Source of the DNA: Hygrophila difformis
Taxonomy: Eukaryota > Streptophyta > Magnoliopsida > Lamiales > Acanthaceae
Reading direction: 5' to 3'
Length of the DNA: 64,000 nucleotides
NCBI GenBank assembly: GCA_030278955.1
Contig: JAOANR010000009.1
Coordinates: forward strand, 39,146,945-39,210,944
Positions 11,635-24,371 of this stretch are shown here, piece by piece. Below the pieces are notes generated by a model. It searched no databases, was not told the origin of the DNA, and worked only from the letters and a program-made list of their open reading frames with translations. The number at the start of each line of letters is the position of its first letter. Position 1 is the stretch's first letter. A program made the translations under genes and the position numbers.

Positions 11635-11646
11635 GCTCTAATACCA
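11635..11646 (-). promoter_or_regulatory. Primer binding site, initiator-Met tRNA type (D), one mismatch
   Basis: The minus strand reads TGGTATTAGAGC next to the LTR end. One C-to-T change relative to C and A is consistent with D being older. Confidence 0.8.
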
Positions 11647-11649
11647 ACT

Positions 11650-14411
11650 TGTAACATCCCGGATTTGATAACCAGGCCGGGATGTCACCGCCACATCTCC
11701 CTAGCAAGACACGGCTTCCCGAGCTCACTAAGGAAATGCAAGGCTTATGGGTACGTAAAAGATTTAAAAACATTTCAATATTGAGTCCGGAAATTAATAA
11801 TACTTAATTCAAAAATACAGAAGTAAAAATCATCATGCACGAGATAGAGTAAATGCAGCGGGAAAGTAACCACGGCCAACACGGCCAAACCTCGGGTTCA
11901 ACAGGCCCGGTAAAACAGTAGTATGATGCAGTAATGAAAAATGTTCATAAATGTTTCCCCCCAAGTGCATGTGCATGCGTCACTCGACATACTCTGTAAA
12001 AGAAAAATGACAACGGTTTATCAGTATAAAAATATACCGAGTAAGTTAATCCCTAACTAAACAATTTAAGGGGTTACATGTGTTTAATTAAAATTACACT
12101 TTTCATGCATTAATTTAAAATTCATAATTTACTCGCAGCGGAAGAACATGATTAATTTATTCAAGACGAGAATACATAATTAAAGGACACAATTTAAAAG
12201 CGTAATTTAAAAGCATAATTTAAGAACGTAATTTAGAAGCATAATTTAAAAACATGGTAAATAAAATTTAAGCATAATTAAACACTCACGCAAGTCTTTT
12301 ATATTTTATCCCGCAAACTAAGAAGAGGACACCATACCGGGGAGATCACTAACGAGGCAAACTCAAATCGTAGCACCACTAACGAGGTAGTCCAAATAAA
12401 TGGGAGACCACTATCGAGGCAGTCTCAAAGATAGTAGGACCACTAACAAGGTGATCCAAATAACACAGCGCGCGAGATCACAAACTAGGCAATCTCAGAT
12501 AGTAAGGAGACCACTAACGAGGCAGTCTCAAAAATAATGATAGCATGAAGATCGGCTCAGCCTAGTGAACGAGATTTTTCGAAAGTTCATATTTCAATGT
12601 TACAAAATATTTGATATTGCGTTTCGTAGTTCGAGTTTTCTCAAGTTCGAAAAATCCGATTCGACACAGTTTACGCCTTTCATAATTAAAAATTCATCTT
12701 TAAACCAGAAATTCTGAGATTTACACAGTAGCTCAAGAACACACATACGAACAACTTTTCATGTTTTAAGTTTTTGGAAATAAGGTTTCGAAGTGAGTCA
12801 AATTTCGAGTTCTTTGCAAAAGAAGATTTATGTCCAAAAGACTGATTCCGACGCAGTTACGTGCGACGCCAATTAAAAATTCATTTCAAATCTAATTGGT
12901 CCGAACTTTTTACAGGATGTACATAACACCTTAATGAACAACTTTCATGTTTTAAGATTTTGGAAATAATGAATTTTAGATGTTCAAAAGTTGACACCAA
13001 AACGCTGCATACGCGCGGACTCAAAAGTTGGTTTAGAACAGGTTCTGAAATCGCTCGTTTTGACATATCAAATGAACTCCAAAATTCGTGAAATTTTATA
13101 TGCATAATCTAGACACAATTATCTACAACTTTTGTTTAGAAATTCAAAGTTGAATTGATCTAAAAACGGGTGAAAAATATGCATCAAGTCGAGTCAATAA
13201 ATCTGTCCAGAATTCAAGCGTTCGGTTTTATTACAGAAACTTTACGGTACAATTTGGGATATCAAATCTTTATGTCAATGGCTTAAATTTGGACACAAGG
13301 TAGATTAGAGTCTTATGAACAAAATCTATGTTGAAAGGTTTTTGGTTTGAATTCCCGAAGGTCGAGTTTTAGGCGAGTTTCTAAAATTGGACGAAAATAG
13401 GGTTTTTGAAAATCAATTTTAGTTACGTGGCTAGATCTTAAGTTTTAAACGACAATATACCAAAAAAATTGAAGAGTAAGGTCTTAACTTACTTAGTTAT
13501 AGGGTAGGGTCGCTGTAAGGGATTTCCGGGCATCCTAAGGTCGCGACGAACGGCCAACTTCTCCGATCTCTTTTTGTTCGCCCCCCGACGAGAAATTGTA
13601 ACGAGAAATAGTGTTAGATTTCGAGTATTTGGGGTCTAAGGACGAACTCAAAACTGTAATACGACTCGCCAAAGTCTTAGAAGGCAGATGCCACGCTCCG
13701 ATCGTCCCGTCTTCACCGGAATCCTCGCCGGAAAGTGAAGTCGAAGGAGTTTTGGCTTAGAGGGGAGAATTTGAGAGGGTGGAACTTTTGTTTTCTGTCC
13801 AAATGGGATTGGGGGCACCCTAATCCGCCCTTAAGCCTTTCCCAAAGGCTTTGATCCACTTGCCCTCGATAGGGATCGGATTTTTGGCAAGAAAATCGTC
13901 ATAGAAGGAAAGTTTACACCTCTTGCACCTCTGGCGCGGTGGTGGCGCGCACATAGAGCTTTGTCCACGCGGAGTACACGCGACCAGTCCTGGGACGCGT
14001 CTCCTCATGCCGCGCGGTGGCCGCGCGGCGGCGCACGGAGGCCGCGTGACGGCCGGACCGGCCGGTTCGGTGGTCTGCGTGGTCCGTCGAGTCTTTTCTT
14101 CTTTCCTCTATCGGTTTTCTATCCTCTATGTGTTGGCTCGACTCATCGGGTCGTTTCCGGTTCGAAATCTTTACCTTAAACTTGTTACGAGTTCGGGTTT
14201 ATCGCTCGTAACATTTCCGTGCCATAATTAGTCTAGTTAAATTAGTTCCAATTCCTCCTAACATTTTTGTGATTGATCTTGTGATTTATTTGTGATTTAT
14301 TTTGTGACTGAACTTAGAATTTAGATTTCCAAGCTGCCTACGTACCCTGTGAAGGGATCAAGTCATGACGTAGTTCAAAACAATTTGAATTTGTTTTTCT
14401 CGGGTGTTACA
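11650..14411 (-). mobile_element. 5' LTR of chromovirus D (2762 bp)
   Basis: TGTAACATCCCGG at 11650 to CGGGTGTTACA at 14411. Co-linear with LTR C. Its hairpin array is the same six units in a more decayed state. GC-rich block at about 13930-14080. The right flank is CCCAG, inside the 3' part of Athila element E; the other end of D is not in the window. No supported coding sequence. Confidence 0.85.
12342..12529 (-). repeat. Six-unit hairpin array, decayed, LTR D
   Basis: Same six units as in LTR C. Several stems are broken (for example GAGAT paired with AACTC in unit 1, and GCAC replacing GGAC in unit 2). Unit 6 keeps GAGAC/GTCTC. Confidence 0.8.
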
Positions 14412-15370
14412 CCCAGACCCGTCGGGTCGAGCACCACATTGGCGCTTCAAGGCCAATTTCGGCGCCGCATAGTGTATGCAGCGCCGGGTCTGTTCCTGGA
14501 AATTTCTAAGTCCGAGGGTGGCACTGGGAGGCCATTTTGGGCGCCACATAGTGTGTCACACAGTGTGTGTGGCGCAGAGTCTGACTTCAAAACATTTTTA
14601 GGTCCGAGAATGGCGCAAAATGTGGCGCTTCGACTTGATTCTAGGCGCCAGCAAAAAGGTGTGGCGCCTGATCTGCATCCTTGAGCCCATATAGCGCCAC
14701 GATGGCGCTCACATGCTCATTTGGGTGCCGCACACAAGGTGTGGCGCCTGAACTGAGTCTTAATGACTCGAATTTCAGCTCAAATACAGGTAGAATGATG
14801 GCCAATTCACTTCCTAAGATTAGCAGGTCAGACTTAGCATATACAATCCCCTCTAAATCTTCCGGATCATTGTTCTTCCCAATTAAACACAACAATTCAA
14901 TATAGATTTTCCCTCTTCAATACTTTCATCGAGTTCACTTGCATATTAAAGCTCAATTACCAAGCACACTCAGTTATATCATTCCTCAATATTTTGCTAC
15001 TTTATTTCATTTTATTACAACTCCATATCTACTATTATTCATGCTTTATTAGGAATGCCTTGCTCAATTTATTAAAATAACATGCAATTAAGAAAACATA
15101 AAATCCAAAACCACATAATTAAACCAAGGCATCCTTAAGCTAGCATAACACAAGTAATATTTTAGCATGACAATTTAAAATTAAATTTAAAGCTATAAGC
15201 ATATTCAACATGTAGAACATAAAACACACAAACATTAATATCTAATAAATTTTATTTTTAATTCATTTTTAATTTTTGTAATTTTTAATTTAAATTTTTA
15301 TATGTTTAATTAATCGAATAAAAACCTATAATTTAAATAATTTGCAATGCATTTACTTTAATAAGCAGAT
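14412..15370 (-). other. 3' untranslated region and probable LTR fragment of Athila element E
   Basis: 14412-14760 is built from degenerate units containing GTGGCGC, GGCGCC and CAT...TGTGTGGCGC. They resemble the array at 57612-57855 in the other E LTR, so this is probably U3 of the E 3' LTR or of a close relative. A short purine tract on the minus strand near 14851-14859 (AGAGGGGAT followed by TGTATATGC) could be the polypurine tract and LTR start, but I could not confirm that the other LTR starts the same way. 14860-15370 is very AT-rich with no coding signal. Confidence 0.4.
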
Positions 15371-16803
15371 TTAAATAATCAAAGGTTTAACATTAATTTG
15401 TTCGATGAATTTAACTTCATCTCCGAAATAATGTTTAAGTCTTTGACCATTCACAGTGAATTCCCTTTCATCTTCACCTTTTAATACAACTGCACCATTA
15501 TCTAACACCTTCACAATTTTAAAAGGCCCTGACCATTTTGTTTTCAATTTACCAGGAAACACCTTAAATCTAGAGTTATATAATAGCACTAATTGACCAG
15601 CTTCAAACACCTTAGGCCGGAGTAACTTGTCATGATAAAGTTTTGTCCTTTCCTTGTAAATTAGAGCATTGTCATATGCATGACGTCTAATTTCTTCTAA
15701 TTCATTAAGATCAACATTTCTTTTCTCTTGAGCCTCTTTAAATTCAAAGTTTAATTTCTTCATTGCCCATAATGATTTAAACTCAAGTTCGAAAGGTAAG
15801 TGACAAGCTTTATCATAAACTAATTTGAAAGGGGCCATACCTATAGGTGTTTTAAATGTTGTCCTATAAGCCCATAGTGCTTCATCTAACTTAAAAGCCC
15901 AATCTTTTCTAGATTTTCCTACAGTTGCTTCCAAAATCTTTTTAATCTCATGATTAGTGACTTCTACCTGACCATTGGCTTGGGGATGATAGGGTGGTGT
16001 TATACTATGATGAACATGAAATCTAGATAGCAATTGATTAACAACCCTATTGACAAAATGAGATCCACCATCACTAATGATCGCTTTAGGCACACCAAAA
16101 CGGGTAAAAATTTGCTTTTCAGAAATTTAATCACTTTTTTAGAATCATTTAAAGCCCATGCTTCAGCTTCTGCCCATTTTGACATATATTCTACAGCAAC
16201 TAGAATATATAATTTACCATTAGATGGTGGAAATGGACCCATAAAATCAATTCCCCACAAATCAAACAACTCAACAGACATTATTCCTGTTAAAGGCATT
16301 TCATCTCTTTTAGTGATATTACCAGCCCTTTGACATACATCACATTTTTGCATAAAAATTCTAGCATCACGATAAATGTTAGGCCAATATAAACCACCTT
16401 CGAGTAGCTTATGAGCTGTCCTATTTGGTCCAACATGTCCTCCTCCAAGTCCTTCGTGGCATGCTTTTAAAACTTTCCCAAAATCCTCATCAGGGATGCA
16501 TCTCCTTATGATTTGATCTGCACAAAGTCTAAACAAATAAGGTTCATCCCAAATAAAATATTTAGCATCGGTTTTAAATTTTTGCTTTTGACTATGCCAC
16601 TTTAAATGATCAGGAATCAAACCACATGCTAAATAATTTACAAAATCAGCAAACCATGGATCAGAGGAAGTGTTATCTATTAAATATAAATTTTCATCAG
16701 GAAATGAATCATTTATTAACTTTTCTTCCTCTTTTTCATGTTCCAATCTCGACAAGTGATCGGCCACAGGATTTTCGTTGCCTTTTCTATCTTTAATTTC
16801 CAA
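15371..16803 (-). pseudogene. Athila element E: end of RNase H and integrase, frameshifted
   Basis: Reads leftward from NPVADHLSRLEHE (end of RNase H) through the zinc-binding HHCC region (CHEGLGGGHVGPNRTAHKLL, CDVCQRAGN) to the integrase core. The core shows DFMGPFPPSNG, ISDGGSHFVN and NHEIKKILEATVG, which carry the D,D,E residues. The C-terminal part includes YNSRFKVFPGKLKTKWSGPF. A frameshift near 16095 separates the first half (16803 to about 16095) from the second (about 16093-15371). Athila lineage is called from the ISDGGSHF and FPGKL blocks shared with F. Confidence 0.9.
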
Positions 16804-16873
16804 ATCAGACTCCTATAACAATAACACCCATCGAATTAACCGTGGTTTTGCATCTTTCTTTGTAAATAAATAT

Positions 16874-17655
16874 TTAAATAGCAGCATGATCAGTGTAAAC
16901 TACAGTCTTAGAGCCAATCAAATAAGGTCTAAATTTTTCACATGCATACACAACAGATAATAATTCTTTTTCAGTTGTAGCATTATTTTGTTGTGCATAA
17001 TTTAAAGCCTGACTAGCCGAATAAATAACATGTAGCTTTTTATCCTTTCGTTGACCCAATACTGCTCCCTCGGCAAAGTCACTCGCATCGCTCATGATCT
17101 CAAATGGTAGGCTCTAGTCTGGCGGTTGAATAATAGGTGCAATCACCAATGCTTCTTTGATCCTATTGAATGCCTCAACACACTCTCAGTAAAATCAAAT
17201 TTAACATCTTTACATAGCAATTTAAATAAGGGTTGTGCAATTTTAGAAAAATCCTTTATAAACCTTCTATAAAATCCAGCATGTCCCAGAAAACTTAAAG
17301 TTTTAAGATTATTAAGAGGTGGAATTTTAGCAATCACTTCTACCTTAGCCCTATCAACTTCAATGTCATTTTTAGAAATCCTATGTCCTAAGACAATGCC
17401 TTCATTAACCATAAAATGACATTTCTCCCAATTAAGAACCAAATTTGACTCTTCACATCTAATCAACACTTTTTCAAGATTAATTAAACATTTTTCAAAG
17501 TCAGACCCAAATACAGAAAAATCATCCATAAATACTTCAATGCATGCCTCAATTAAGTCAGAAAATATAGACATCATGCATCTCCGAAATGTAGCTGGTG
17601 CATTACACAAACCAAATGGCATTCTCCTATATGCAAATGTACCATAGGGACATGT
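16874..17655 (-). pseudogene. Athila element E: second half of RT and RNase H
   Basis: From the S junction at 17655 the frame reads CPYGTFAYRRMPFGLCNAPATF, then the catalytic FMDDFSVFG and the thumb motif LSFLGHAGFYRRFIKDFSKIA. A break near 17143-17190 loses part of the connection, and RNase H resumes at about 17095 with SDASDFAEGAVLGQRKDKK and VVYTDHAAI. The upstream half of the same reverse transcriptase is at 20928-21397, displaced by the solo LTR. Confidence 0.9.
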
Positions 17656-20600
17656 TGTAACACCCCCGTTTTTGATAACCCAGGTCGGGATGTCACCGCC
17701 ACACCTCCCTAGCAAGACACGACTTTTTCGAGCTTGCTAGAGAGATGCAAGGCTATGGTTTCAGTGTTACAAAACATTTGAATAAGTAAACAGCCCATCG
17801 TATATAACTTGAAGTTCATAATAAGTTGCAGCGGAAAAATAATATCTAAATATAAATATCTGTAATGAAGCGGAAATATAAATACGACCTACATGGCCAA
17901 ACACACAGTAAATAATTTAAGTCTAATAAATGCAACATTCACAGTTCTTAATTTAGTTCCCGATCCCCAATATGCGTGCATGCTCATGCCATCTCTCCAT
18001 GTAAAGAAAAATGAAACAACGGGTTTTATCAGTATATAAAATACTGAGTAAGTAAATTCCTAACATAGCAATAAAGGGGTTTTAAAATTTTAATAATTAA
18101 AAACTCATTTTTAAGCATGCATATCAAAAACATGTAATTCGACTAATTAATAGACAATAATTTAATACACATACTCTCATAGCCAAATTAAGTTTAAAAA
18201 TGAGAATTTAAGGCATGGGCACACTTTAAAACATGGCATATTAAATAGCATGAGTAAAGGCATAATTTAAAAATAAGATAGAACATAATTTTTAAAAAAT
18301 TTTAAGAACGATAAGAATTTAATTTGTATACTTGAACATGCATTTAAATTCATAAATAATAATTTAAGCACGGTGTAAATTTAAGACATAATTTAAAGAC
18401 ATAAATAAATAAATAAATACATAAAAAGAATTAAGTCTTTTAATTTTTCCCGTTACGTCACCATCTCAACAATATTTAGTTTAGCCGGCGATCCGGCGGC
18501 CGCAGCCGTTTCGTAAATTTCTGTTTAGCCGGCAATCCGGCGGCCGCAGCCGTTTCGTAAGTTTCTGTTTAGCCGGCGATCCAGCGGCCGCAACCAATTT
18601 AATAAGTGTCATTTAGATGGCGATCCGGCGGCCTCAGCCAATTTAGTAAGTCTCATTTAGCCGGCGATCCGGCGGCCTCAGCCAATTTAGTAAGCTTCAT
18701 TTAGCCGGCGATCCGGCGGCCTCAGCCAATTTAGTAAGTTTCGTTCAGCCGGTGATCCGCGCGGCCCCAACCAATTTAGTAAGTTTCTTGTGTAGCCGAT
18801 CGTCCGGCGGCCGCAGCCGTATCCGCCATACCTAGTAACACTCCGGAGCCTCGGGAAACCCATACGGATACTCCCGAGAGTGTAGGCCAATCTCATCACC
18901 TTTTTGGCATAGTTTTTCATTCAAATTCTCTCGTCCGTTATAGGCCCGCATAGAAAGGCTAGAGGGGCACCCTGCAGAGCACTCACCCTCTACCTAAGTA
19001 TCCGATATCGTTTCGATTTAGTGTAACGGGATTTTTCAAAAAGTATAGATTTATCGTATTTCAAGGTTTCGACATTTTGTTTCGGAATTTCAAAATCTCA
19101 TCAATTTAAAATCGTTTGACGTCACAGTTTACGCCTTTTTAATTTAAAAATTCATTTCAAGTCCGAAAAATCTGAAATTTCTACAGTATATCAAAAACAC
19201 CTAACGAACAACTTTCGTGTTTTAACGATTTCGAAATAAGGTGAGGAAACATGTCAAAAATCGAGTTTACTACACAAACATTGTGCTGTCCGGATTCAGT
19301 TTTGACACAGTTCAAAGATTTGACTTTTTGACATACCAAATGAACTCCAAAAATTCTGAAATTTGGTGGACATATACTAGACATGATTATCTACAACTTT
19401 TGTTTACATTTCAAAGATTAGTTCGGACTAGAAATCATAGAAACATTCTCATCAATTTTGTGCACATGCACTGTCAATTTTTCGAAAAAGTTTAAAAATA
19501 CAGTTTATGTTCGACGCGATTTAAGGTAGTAAACATTAATGAAAATCTCTGAAATGTTTACACAACATATCTTAAGGTGTTAGGATCAAAATTCTAGTTT
19601 TGAGTTTTTCGGTTTGAACTCTCGAAATACGGGTTTTAAACAGATTTCAGAAAACGTGCGAGTTGGGGTTTTAGGGTTCGATTTTTACGTTTCGTCTCAA
19701 AACCACTAAATCGGACGCCCCAAAACCACCCGTATGATATGAAAGGTATCAACATACAGTGGGTGTGATAAAGGATGTCTCCGGGTCGTTCGGAATCGAC
19801 GGATGGCTACGAACGGATCTCCTCAACCCGATTTCTTCTTCCTTTGGCTCCGATTTGTGTTTGTAAGTCAAAATTCGTAAGTTAGAGATATTGTTTGAGA
19901 TTATAAACGATAAAGGAACCTAATATAATCCTTACCAACGATTCAAGGTCTGAAATCCTTGATCTAAACACTTCCTCGGTCGTCGTTGGTTGCCGGAAAG
20001 TCGTCGGAAGGTATGAACTTTGTTTTTTGGTTGTGGGAGGGTTTGGGATGAACAAAGGCTGTTGGTTGCTGAGAAATGGGGTTAGGGATTATCCAATCTC
20101 AACCTAAAGGCCCTTCCATCGATTGAAATCGGGTTTCCATAGTCGGGGTCGCAAAATTTTGGCAAGAAATCGCCGAAATCGCGCAAGTTGCCAGCTGCCT
20201 CTGTAGTGGCGCGGGGTTTGCCCAATACCGCGCGGAGGGCACGCGGCCTGAACTGGGCCGTGCGATCCCATCGGGCCTTTTCTTAAATCTATGATTCCTA
20301 TCTTAAATCTATTTCTACTTGAAATTAATTTCGTGTTTGAAATCTTAAGTCCGTCGGTTTCGGATTTGTCGGCTTCTAATTCGTCGTCTTTTGGCTCCCG
20401 TGCAATAATTTATCTAATTAAATTATTTCCGACTTCACGGGTTCTTGGAATTAAAATTCTTTTCCTTGAATTTAATTCCAGTTCTTTTGGGGTTAATCCA
20501 TGGAATATCTTCGAGCTTCCTTTCCCTCTTTTATTCCATTTTGAATTTATCAGTAATTCATTTCCGAGCAATAATGAATTATTTTCTTCTTCTCGGAAAT

Positions 20601-20927
20601 ATTTCGGCCTTGATCGGATCAAGAAATAAATTATATTCCTTTGGACGCCGATAAAAATCTTGGGTATTACAGTCTACCCCCTTAAGAATCAACTTCGTCA
20701 TCGAAGTTGTGTTTCGGCTTTTCTCGCGCTAAGAGTTAGGGTCCTTTTTGTTTATTTTATTATTTTGTGACTGAACTCAGAATTGAAATTTCCAAGTTGC
20801 CTACATACCCCGTGAAGGGATCGAATCATTACGTAGTTCAAAACAATTTGAACTTGTTTATTCGGGATACAAAATATTTGGGTCAGGCTCGAAAATAAAT
20901 GTCTATGCATTATTACGGGGTATTACA
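17656..20927 (-). mobile_element. Solo LTR S (3272 bp) inside the reverse transcriptase of E
   Basis: TGTAACACCCCCG at 17656 to GGGGTATTACA at 20927, flanked on both sides by the target duplication CATGT (17651-17655 and 20928-20932). Removing it and one CATGT restores the codons for DKTTFTC-PYGTFAY in the Athila RT. It belongs to the same LTR superfamily as B and H: shared ends, GCCGG cassette and GC-rich block at 20210-20280. No primer site, gag or second LTR is present, so it is a solo LTR left by LTR-LTR recombination. Nothing inside looks coding. Confidence 0.95.
18480..18822 (-). repeat. Eight-unit GCCGG hairpin minisatellite in solo LTR S
   Basis: About eight tandem units of 43-45 bp, each with GCCGGCGATCCGGC (5-bp stem, CGAT loop) then GGCC(G/T)CAGCC. 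Three adjacent central units are nearly identical, indicating local expansion. The same position in B, H and A has 2, 2 and 1 units. Confidence 0.9.
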
Positions 20928-21397
20928 CATGTAAATGTAGTTTTATCTTGATCTTCAGGTGCAATTGGAACTTGATTATGACCAGAATAACCATCTAAAA
21001 GGCAATAAAACTCATGCCCAGCTAAACGTTCTAACATTTGATCAATAAAAGGCAGTGGAAAATGATCTTTCCTAGTCTTATCATTCAATCTCCTATAATC
21101 AATGCAAACACGCCATCCAGTAGTAGGTCTAGTAGGTACTAATTCACCATTTTCATTTCTAGCCACAATCATACCTCCCTTTTTAGGCACTACTTGTACT
21201 GGACCCACCCACTGACTATCAGAAATAGGATAGATAATACCTGCATCGAGTAATTTAATCACCTCTGCCCTTACAGCTTCTTGTAAATAGGGATTCAGTC
21301 TCCTTTGGGGCTGTCTCACTGGCTTGTCATCTTCCTCTATGTAAATCCGGTGTGTACATAATGCTAGACTCAATCCCTTGATATCAGCTATTATCAC
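20928..21397 (-). pseudogene. Athila element E: first half of reverse transcriptase
   Basis: Reads ADIKGLSLALCTHRI, RQPQRRLNPYLQEAVRAEV, VQVVPKKGG, WRVCIDYRRLN, FPLPFIDQMLERLAGHEF and DKTTFTC, where it is cut by S. These are the Athila-type RT blocks also seen in F at about 38000-38470. A 28-bp tandem duplication at 21374-21429 (TCCCTTGATATC repeated with period 28) at its N-terminal side breaks the reading frame with the upstream protease linker. Confidence 0.9.
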
Positions 21398-22309
21398 TCA
21401 GTCCCTTGATATCGGCTATTATCCAACCTATTGCTTTAACATGCTTACTCAACACTTTGGTTAATGCATTTAATTGATCATCATTTAATTTATTACTTGT
21501 AATAACAGGCAATGTATCATTCTCACCAAGAAAAACATACCTCAAGTGTAATGGAAGCTCTTTCAAAGTCAATACAGGTGGCTTTTCAACAGATGGGACT
21601 AACTTAGACTTTTCTATCGCACATGCTACTTGCAAAGGTAATCCTCCCTCACACTTACTTTCAGCTAAGTCCTCACAACTCTCCTCTAATTGCTCAACTT
21701 TCCTATAGGGATCATGTCTAGCAAAGAACTCTCTCTCAATCACCTCATCCTCTTGATAGATAGCTGTCACTCTATTACACGGGTAGGTGTCAGAACTAGC
21801 GTGTTGTGTTTTAGTTGTTTTAGAAATATCAAACCACACTTATTCATTACCTACTTTAAGTGTAATCTTACCATCATCCATATCAACCATAGTCCGCCCA
21901 GTCTGTAAGAATGGTCTACCTAAAATAAGAGGAATGTCCATATCTTTCTCCATATCAAGGACAACGAAGTCAACAGGGAAAATGAAGCTCTCTACTTGAA
22001 CAGGAACGTCTTCTACAATGCCTAAAGGTGTCCTAATAGATCTATCAGCAAGCTCTAGCTACATCCTAGAAGGCTTTACAACTCCTACTCCAAGTTCTCT
22101 AAAGACATGTAAAGGCATCAAATTAATGCTAGAGCCAAGGTCACACATAGCTTTAATGAATTCTTTAGTGCCAATAATGCACGGAATGGTATAACTCCCT
22201 GGATCTTTTTGTTTAGTAGGCTGCCTTCTTTGTAAGATTGCACTACACTCCCCTGTTAGTGTCACTTTCTCTTCATCATCTACACTCGTCTTCTTTGATA
22301 GGATTTCTT
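21384..22309 (-). pseudogene. Athila element E: aspartic protease and linker to RT
   Basis: The protease part gives ECSAILQRR, then the active-site block CDLGSSINLMPLHVFRELG, followed after a stop near 22060 by LELADRSIRTPLG, FPVDFVVLDMEKD and IPLILGRPFL (about 22058-21880). A stop at about 21840 follows. The linker (21839-21384) reads to LRYVFLGENDTLPVI, the lead-in to RT. The DLGSS form of the DTG/DSG active site is typical of Athila. At least three lesions make it non-functional. Confidence 0.85.
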
Positions 22310-23296
22310 TTAAGAACTAGCACAAATGGGCATTTGGGCTATAGCATCAGAAAAAGGAATGTTAATTCTTAAATTTTTAAACACTTCTAAAAATTTAGCA
22401 AAGTCTTTATCTTCTTTAGCCTTTTTAAGACGTTGTGGATATGGAATAGGTGGCTGATATGGCTTAATTGGCACAGTGGACTTTCCCTTATCCCTATCCT
22501 TGTCAACACTAAGTCTCTCACTCTCTTTAGGCTCATCAGTATTCTTTTGCTGACTTTCGTCCTCTGCATCCTCACTCTGATCGTCTACAGTATCAGCTGA
22601 AACCTTTGGGTCATCTAAGGTAGGGTAAGGATTAGGTAATTCCTTTTTGTTCCTTAAAGTGATAGCTTTACATTGTTCTTTCGGATTAGGGTCAGGCATA
22701 CTTGGTAGTGTTCCTTGCTGTCTATTTGAAGTGTCCCAAGCAATTTGACCAACTTGAACTTCTAGATTTCTCATTGAGGCTTGCATTTGTTGAATTGTTT
22801 GTTGTTGAGACACAATTGTATTCATTAATTCTTTTAAATTGACCTCATCTCCTTCTTGTTTCTGTTGCAGCTGTTGTTGAGCTTGGAAGTTCCTAGGCGG
22901 TTGATTAGCGTAAAAGGGTTGATTTTGATTTCTATTCTGATTAAAGCCTTGATTTTGATTTTGATTCTGAATATTTTGATTTTGGTTTCGATGGTAAGGT
23001 GGATGGTTATTTTGTGGGTAAGTGTTTTGCTGAAATTGAGAATTTTGATTTGGATAGAAGTTTTGGTTTTGAGGAAGGTTTTGGTTAAAGTTTTGCTGCC
23101 TATTTCCCATGTAATTCACATCTTCTACCTGCTCCCCAGTCCCCTCACACTGCATAGTCTCTTGAACTCCTCGATCGAGCAGGTGACAGGCTGATGATTC
23201 ATGAGGTCCATGACAAATACCGCATCTCACAACCTTACTTTGACCTTTCTTAAGTGAAGCAACGTCCCTCATAAGAGCATCCAACTTAGAATCCAT
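22310..23296 (-). pseudogene. Athila element E: C-terminal gag, nucleocapsid and Asn/Gln-rich region
   Basis: A 328-codon open block starting MDSKLDALMRDVASLKKGQ, with the CGICHGPHESSAC zinc-binding motif close to its start. A long Asn/Gln/Pro-rich region follows (about residues 60-150, with repeats of QNQN and NQNQ). A coiled-coil segment (QQQTIQQMQASMRNLEVQVGQIA), the conserved CKAITLRNKKELPNP and a charged segment end near the protease. It is out of frame with both neighbours (frameshifts near 23300 and 22308). Confidence 0.85.
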
Positions 23297-23301
23297 AGCA
23301 A

Positions 23302-24264
23302 CTATCTTTCTACCTCATATAACCCCGCTTTTGATTTGTTTATAGCATTTTTCTTACCAGGAAATTTTTTCATGTTAGATATCTTTTTCTCTATTATTTC
23401 CTTAGCTCTAGATGGTCTTATAGATAGAAAAGAGTCTCCAGCTGCTGCATCCAAAAATTTCCTCCACTGATCCAACAATCCATTGTAGAAGAAGTGCATC
23501 TGCTGCCAATCTTCAAAGCCATGATTCGGACATCTCGCCAGTAAGGTGTTATATCTATCCCACGCATCAAGTAAAGTCTCGTCCTCATCTTGCACAAATT
23601 CCTTGATCTTTTCTTGCAATTCTAAAACCTTAGAAGGTGGGAAGAACTGCTCTAAGAAAGCTTATAATATCTTATCCCAAGTAGTAACATCCCTTAATTG
23701 AAGTGAATTATACCAAGTTTTAGTATTATCCCTAAGTGAAAATGAGAACAATCTTAACTTAATTTCATCACTAGTAACCCCATTTATCTTCACTGTGTCA
23801 CAATAATCCAGGAAATTTCTTATGTGTTCTACTGCATCATTAGTAGGAGCTCCATTATATTGATTAGCCTGCACCATTGTGATTAGTGCTGGCTGAAGTG
23901 TAAAACTTAACGCATCTACATCTGGCTTTGGAGTTCTATTAAGCAAATTTCCACTAGTTCATTGCAAATGTTCCTCAATGGTCATTTCAGCTTGTTCATC
24001 ATGTTCCACATCACCACCGTTACCTCCATTATTACCCCTATTATTTTCATTATTCTCGGCCATGTTTAACCTATTGAATTGAGCAACTAATTGATTAGTT
24101 TGAATTGTCAGAACCCCAGTCGTTGGAGTATAGTCTTCTTCATCAGAGGATGAGTTAATTAGTATTTCCAACTGAGCTGGTCTTCTATGTTTTCCTAATC
24201 TAATAGCTCTTAGAGTGCGCTCAATTTCAGGATCATAAGCTATTTCTGCTTGTTTGCTTCGCAC
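23302..24264 (-). pseudogene. Athila element E: N-terminal gag/capsid with two stops
   Basis: Opens without an ATG, directly after an AG (ATTGCAG then TGCGAAGC at 24265). The first residues AYDPEIERTLRA match the start of gag in F. The first in-frame ATG is at 24063 (MAENNENNRGN), again matching F (MADNQN). Downstream are capsid blocks ALITMVQANQYNGAPTNDAVEHI, FSLRDNTKTWYNSL and LLDAWDRYNTLLARCPNHGF. In-frame stops lie at 23959-23961 and 23662-23664. Confidence 0.85.
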
Positions 24265-24371
24265 TGCAATTTTAAATAAAAATAAAATAAAATAAGTAAC
24301 ATTTAAATTAATATTTAACTTAATTAAATTTAATTAATAAACTAAAAACAATTAAAAGTTCACAACAAATG

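Noticed and set aside
17656..20927. S as a non-autonomous element or MITE
   Set aside because: Ends, length and internal blocks match the LTRs of B and H, and a single LTR between target duplications is a solo LTR.
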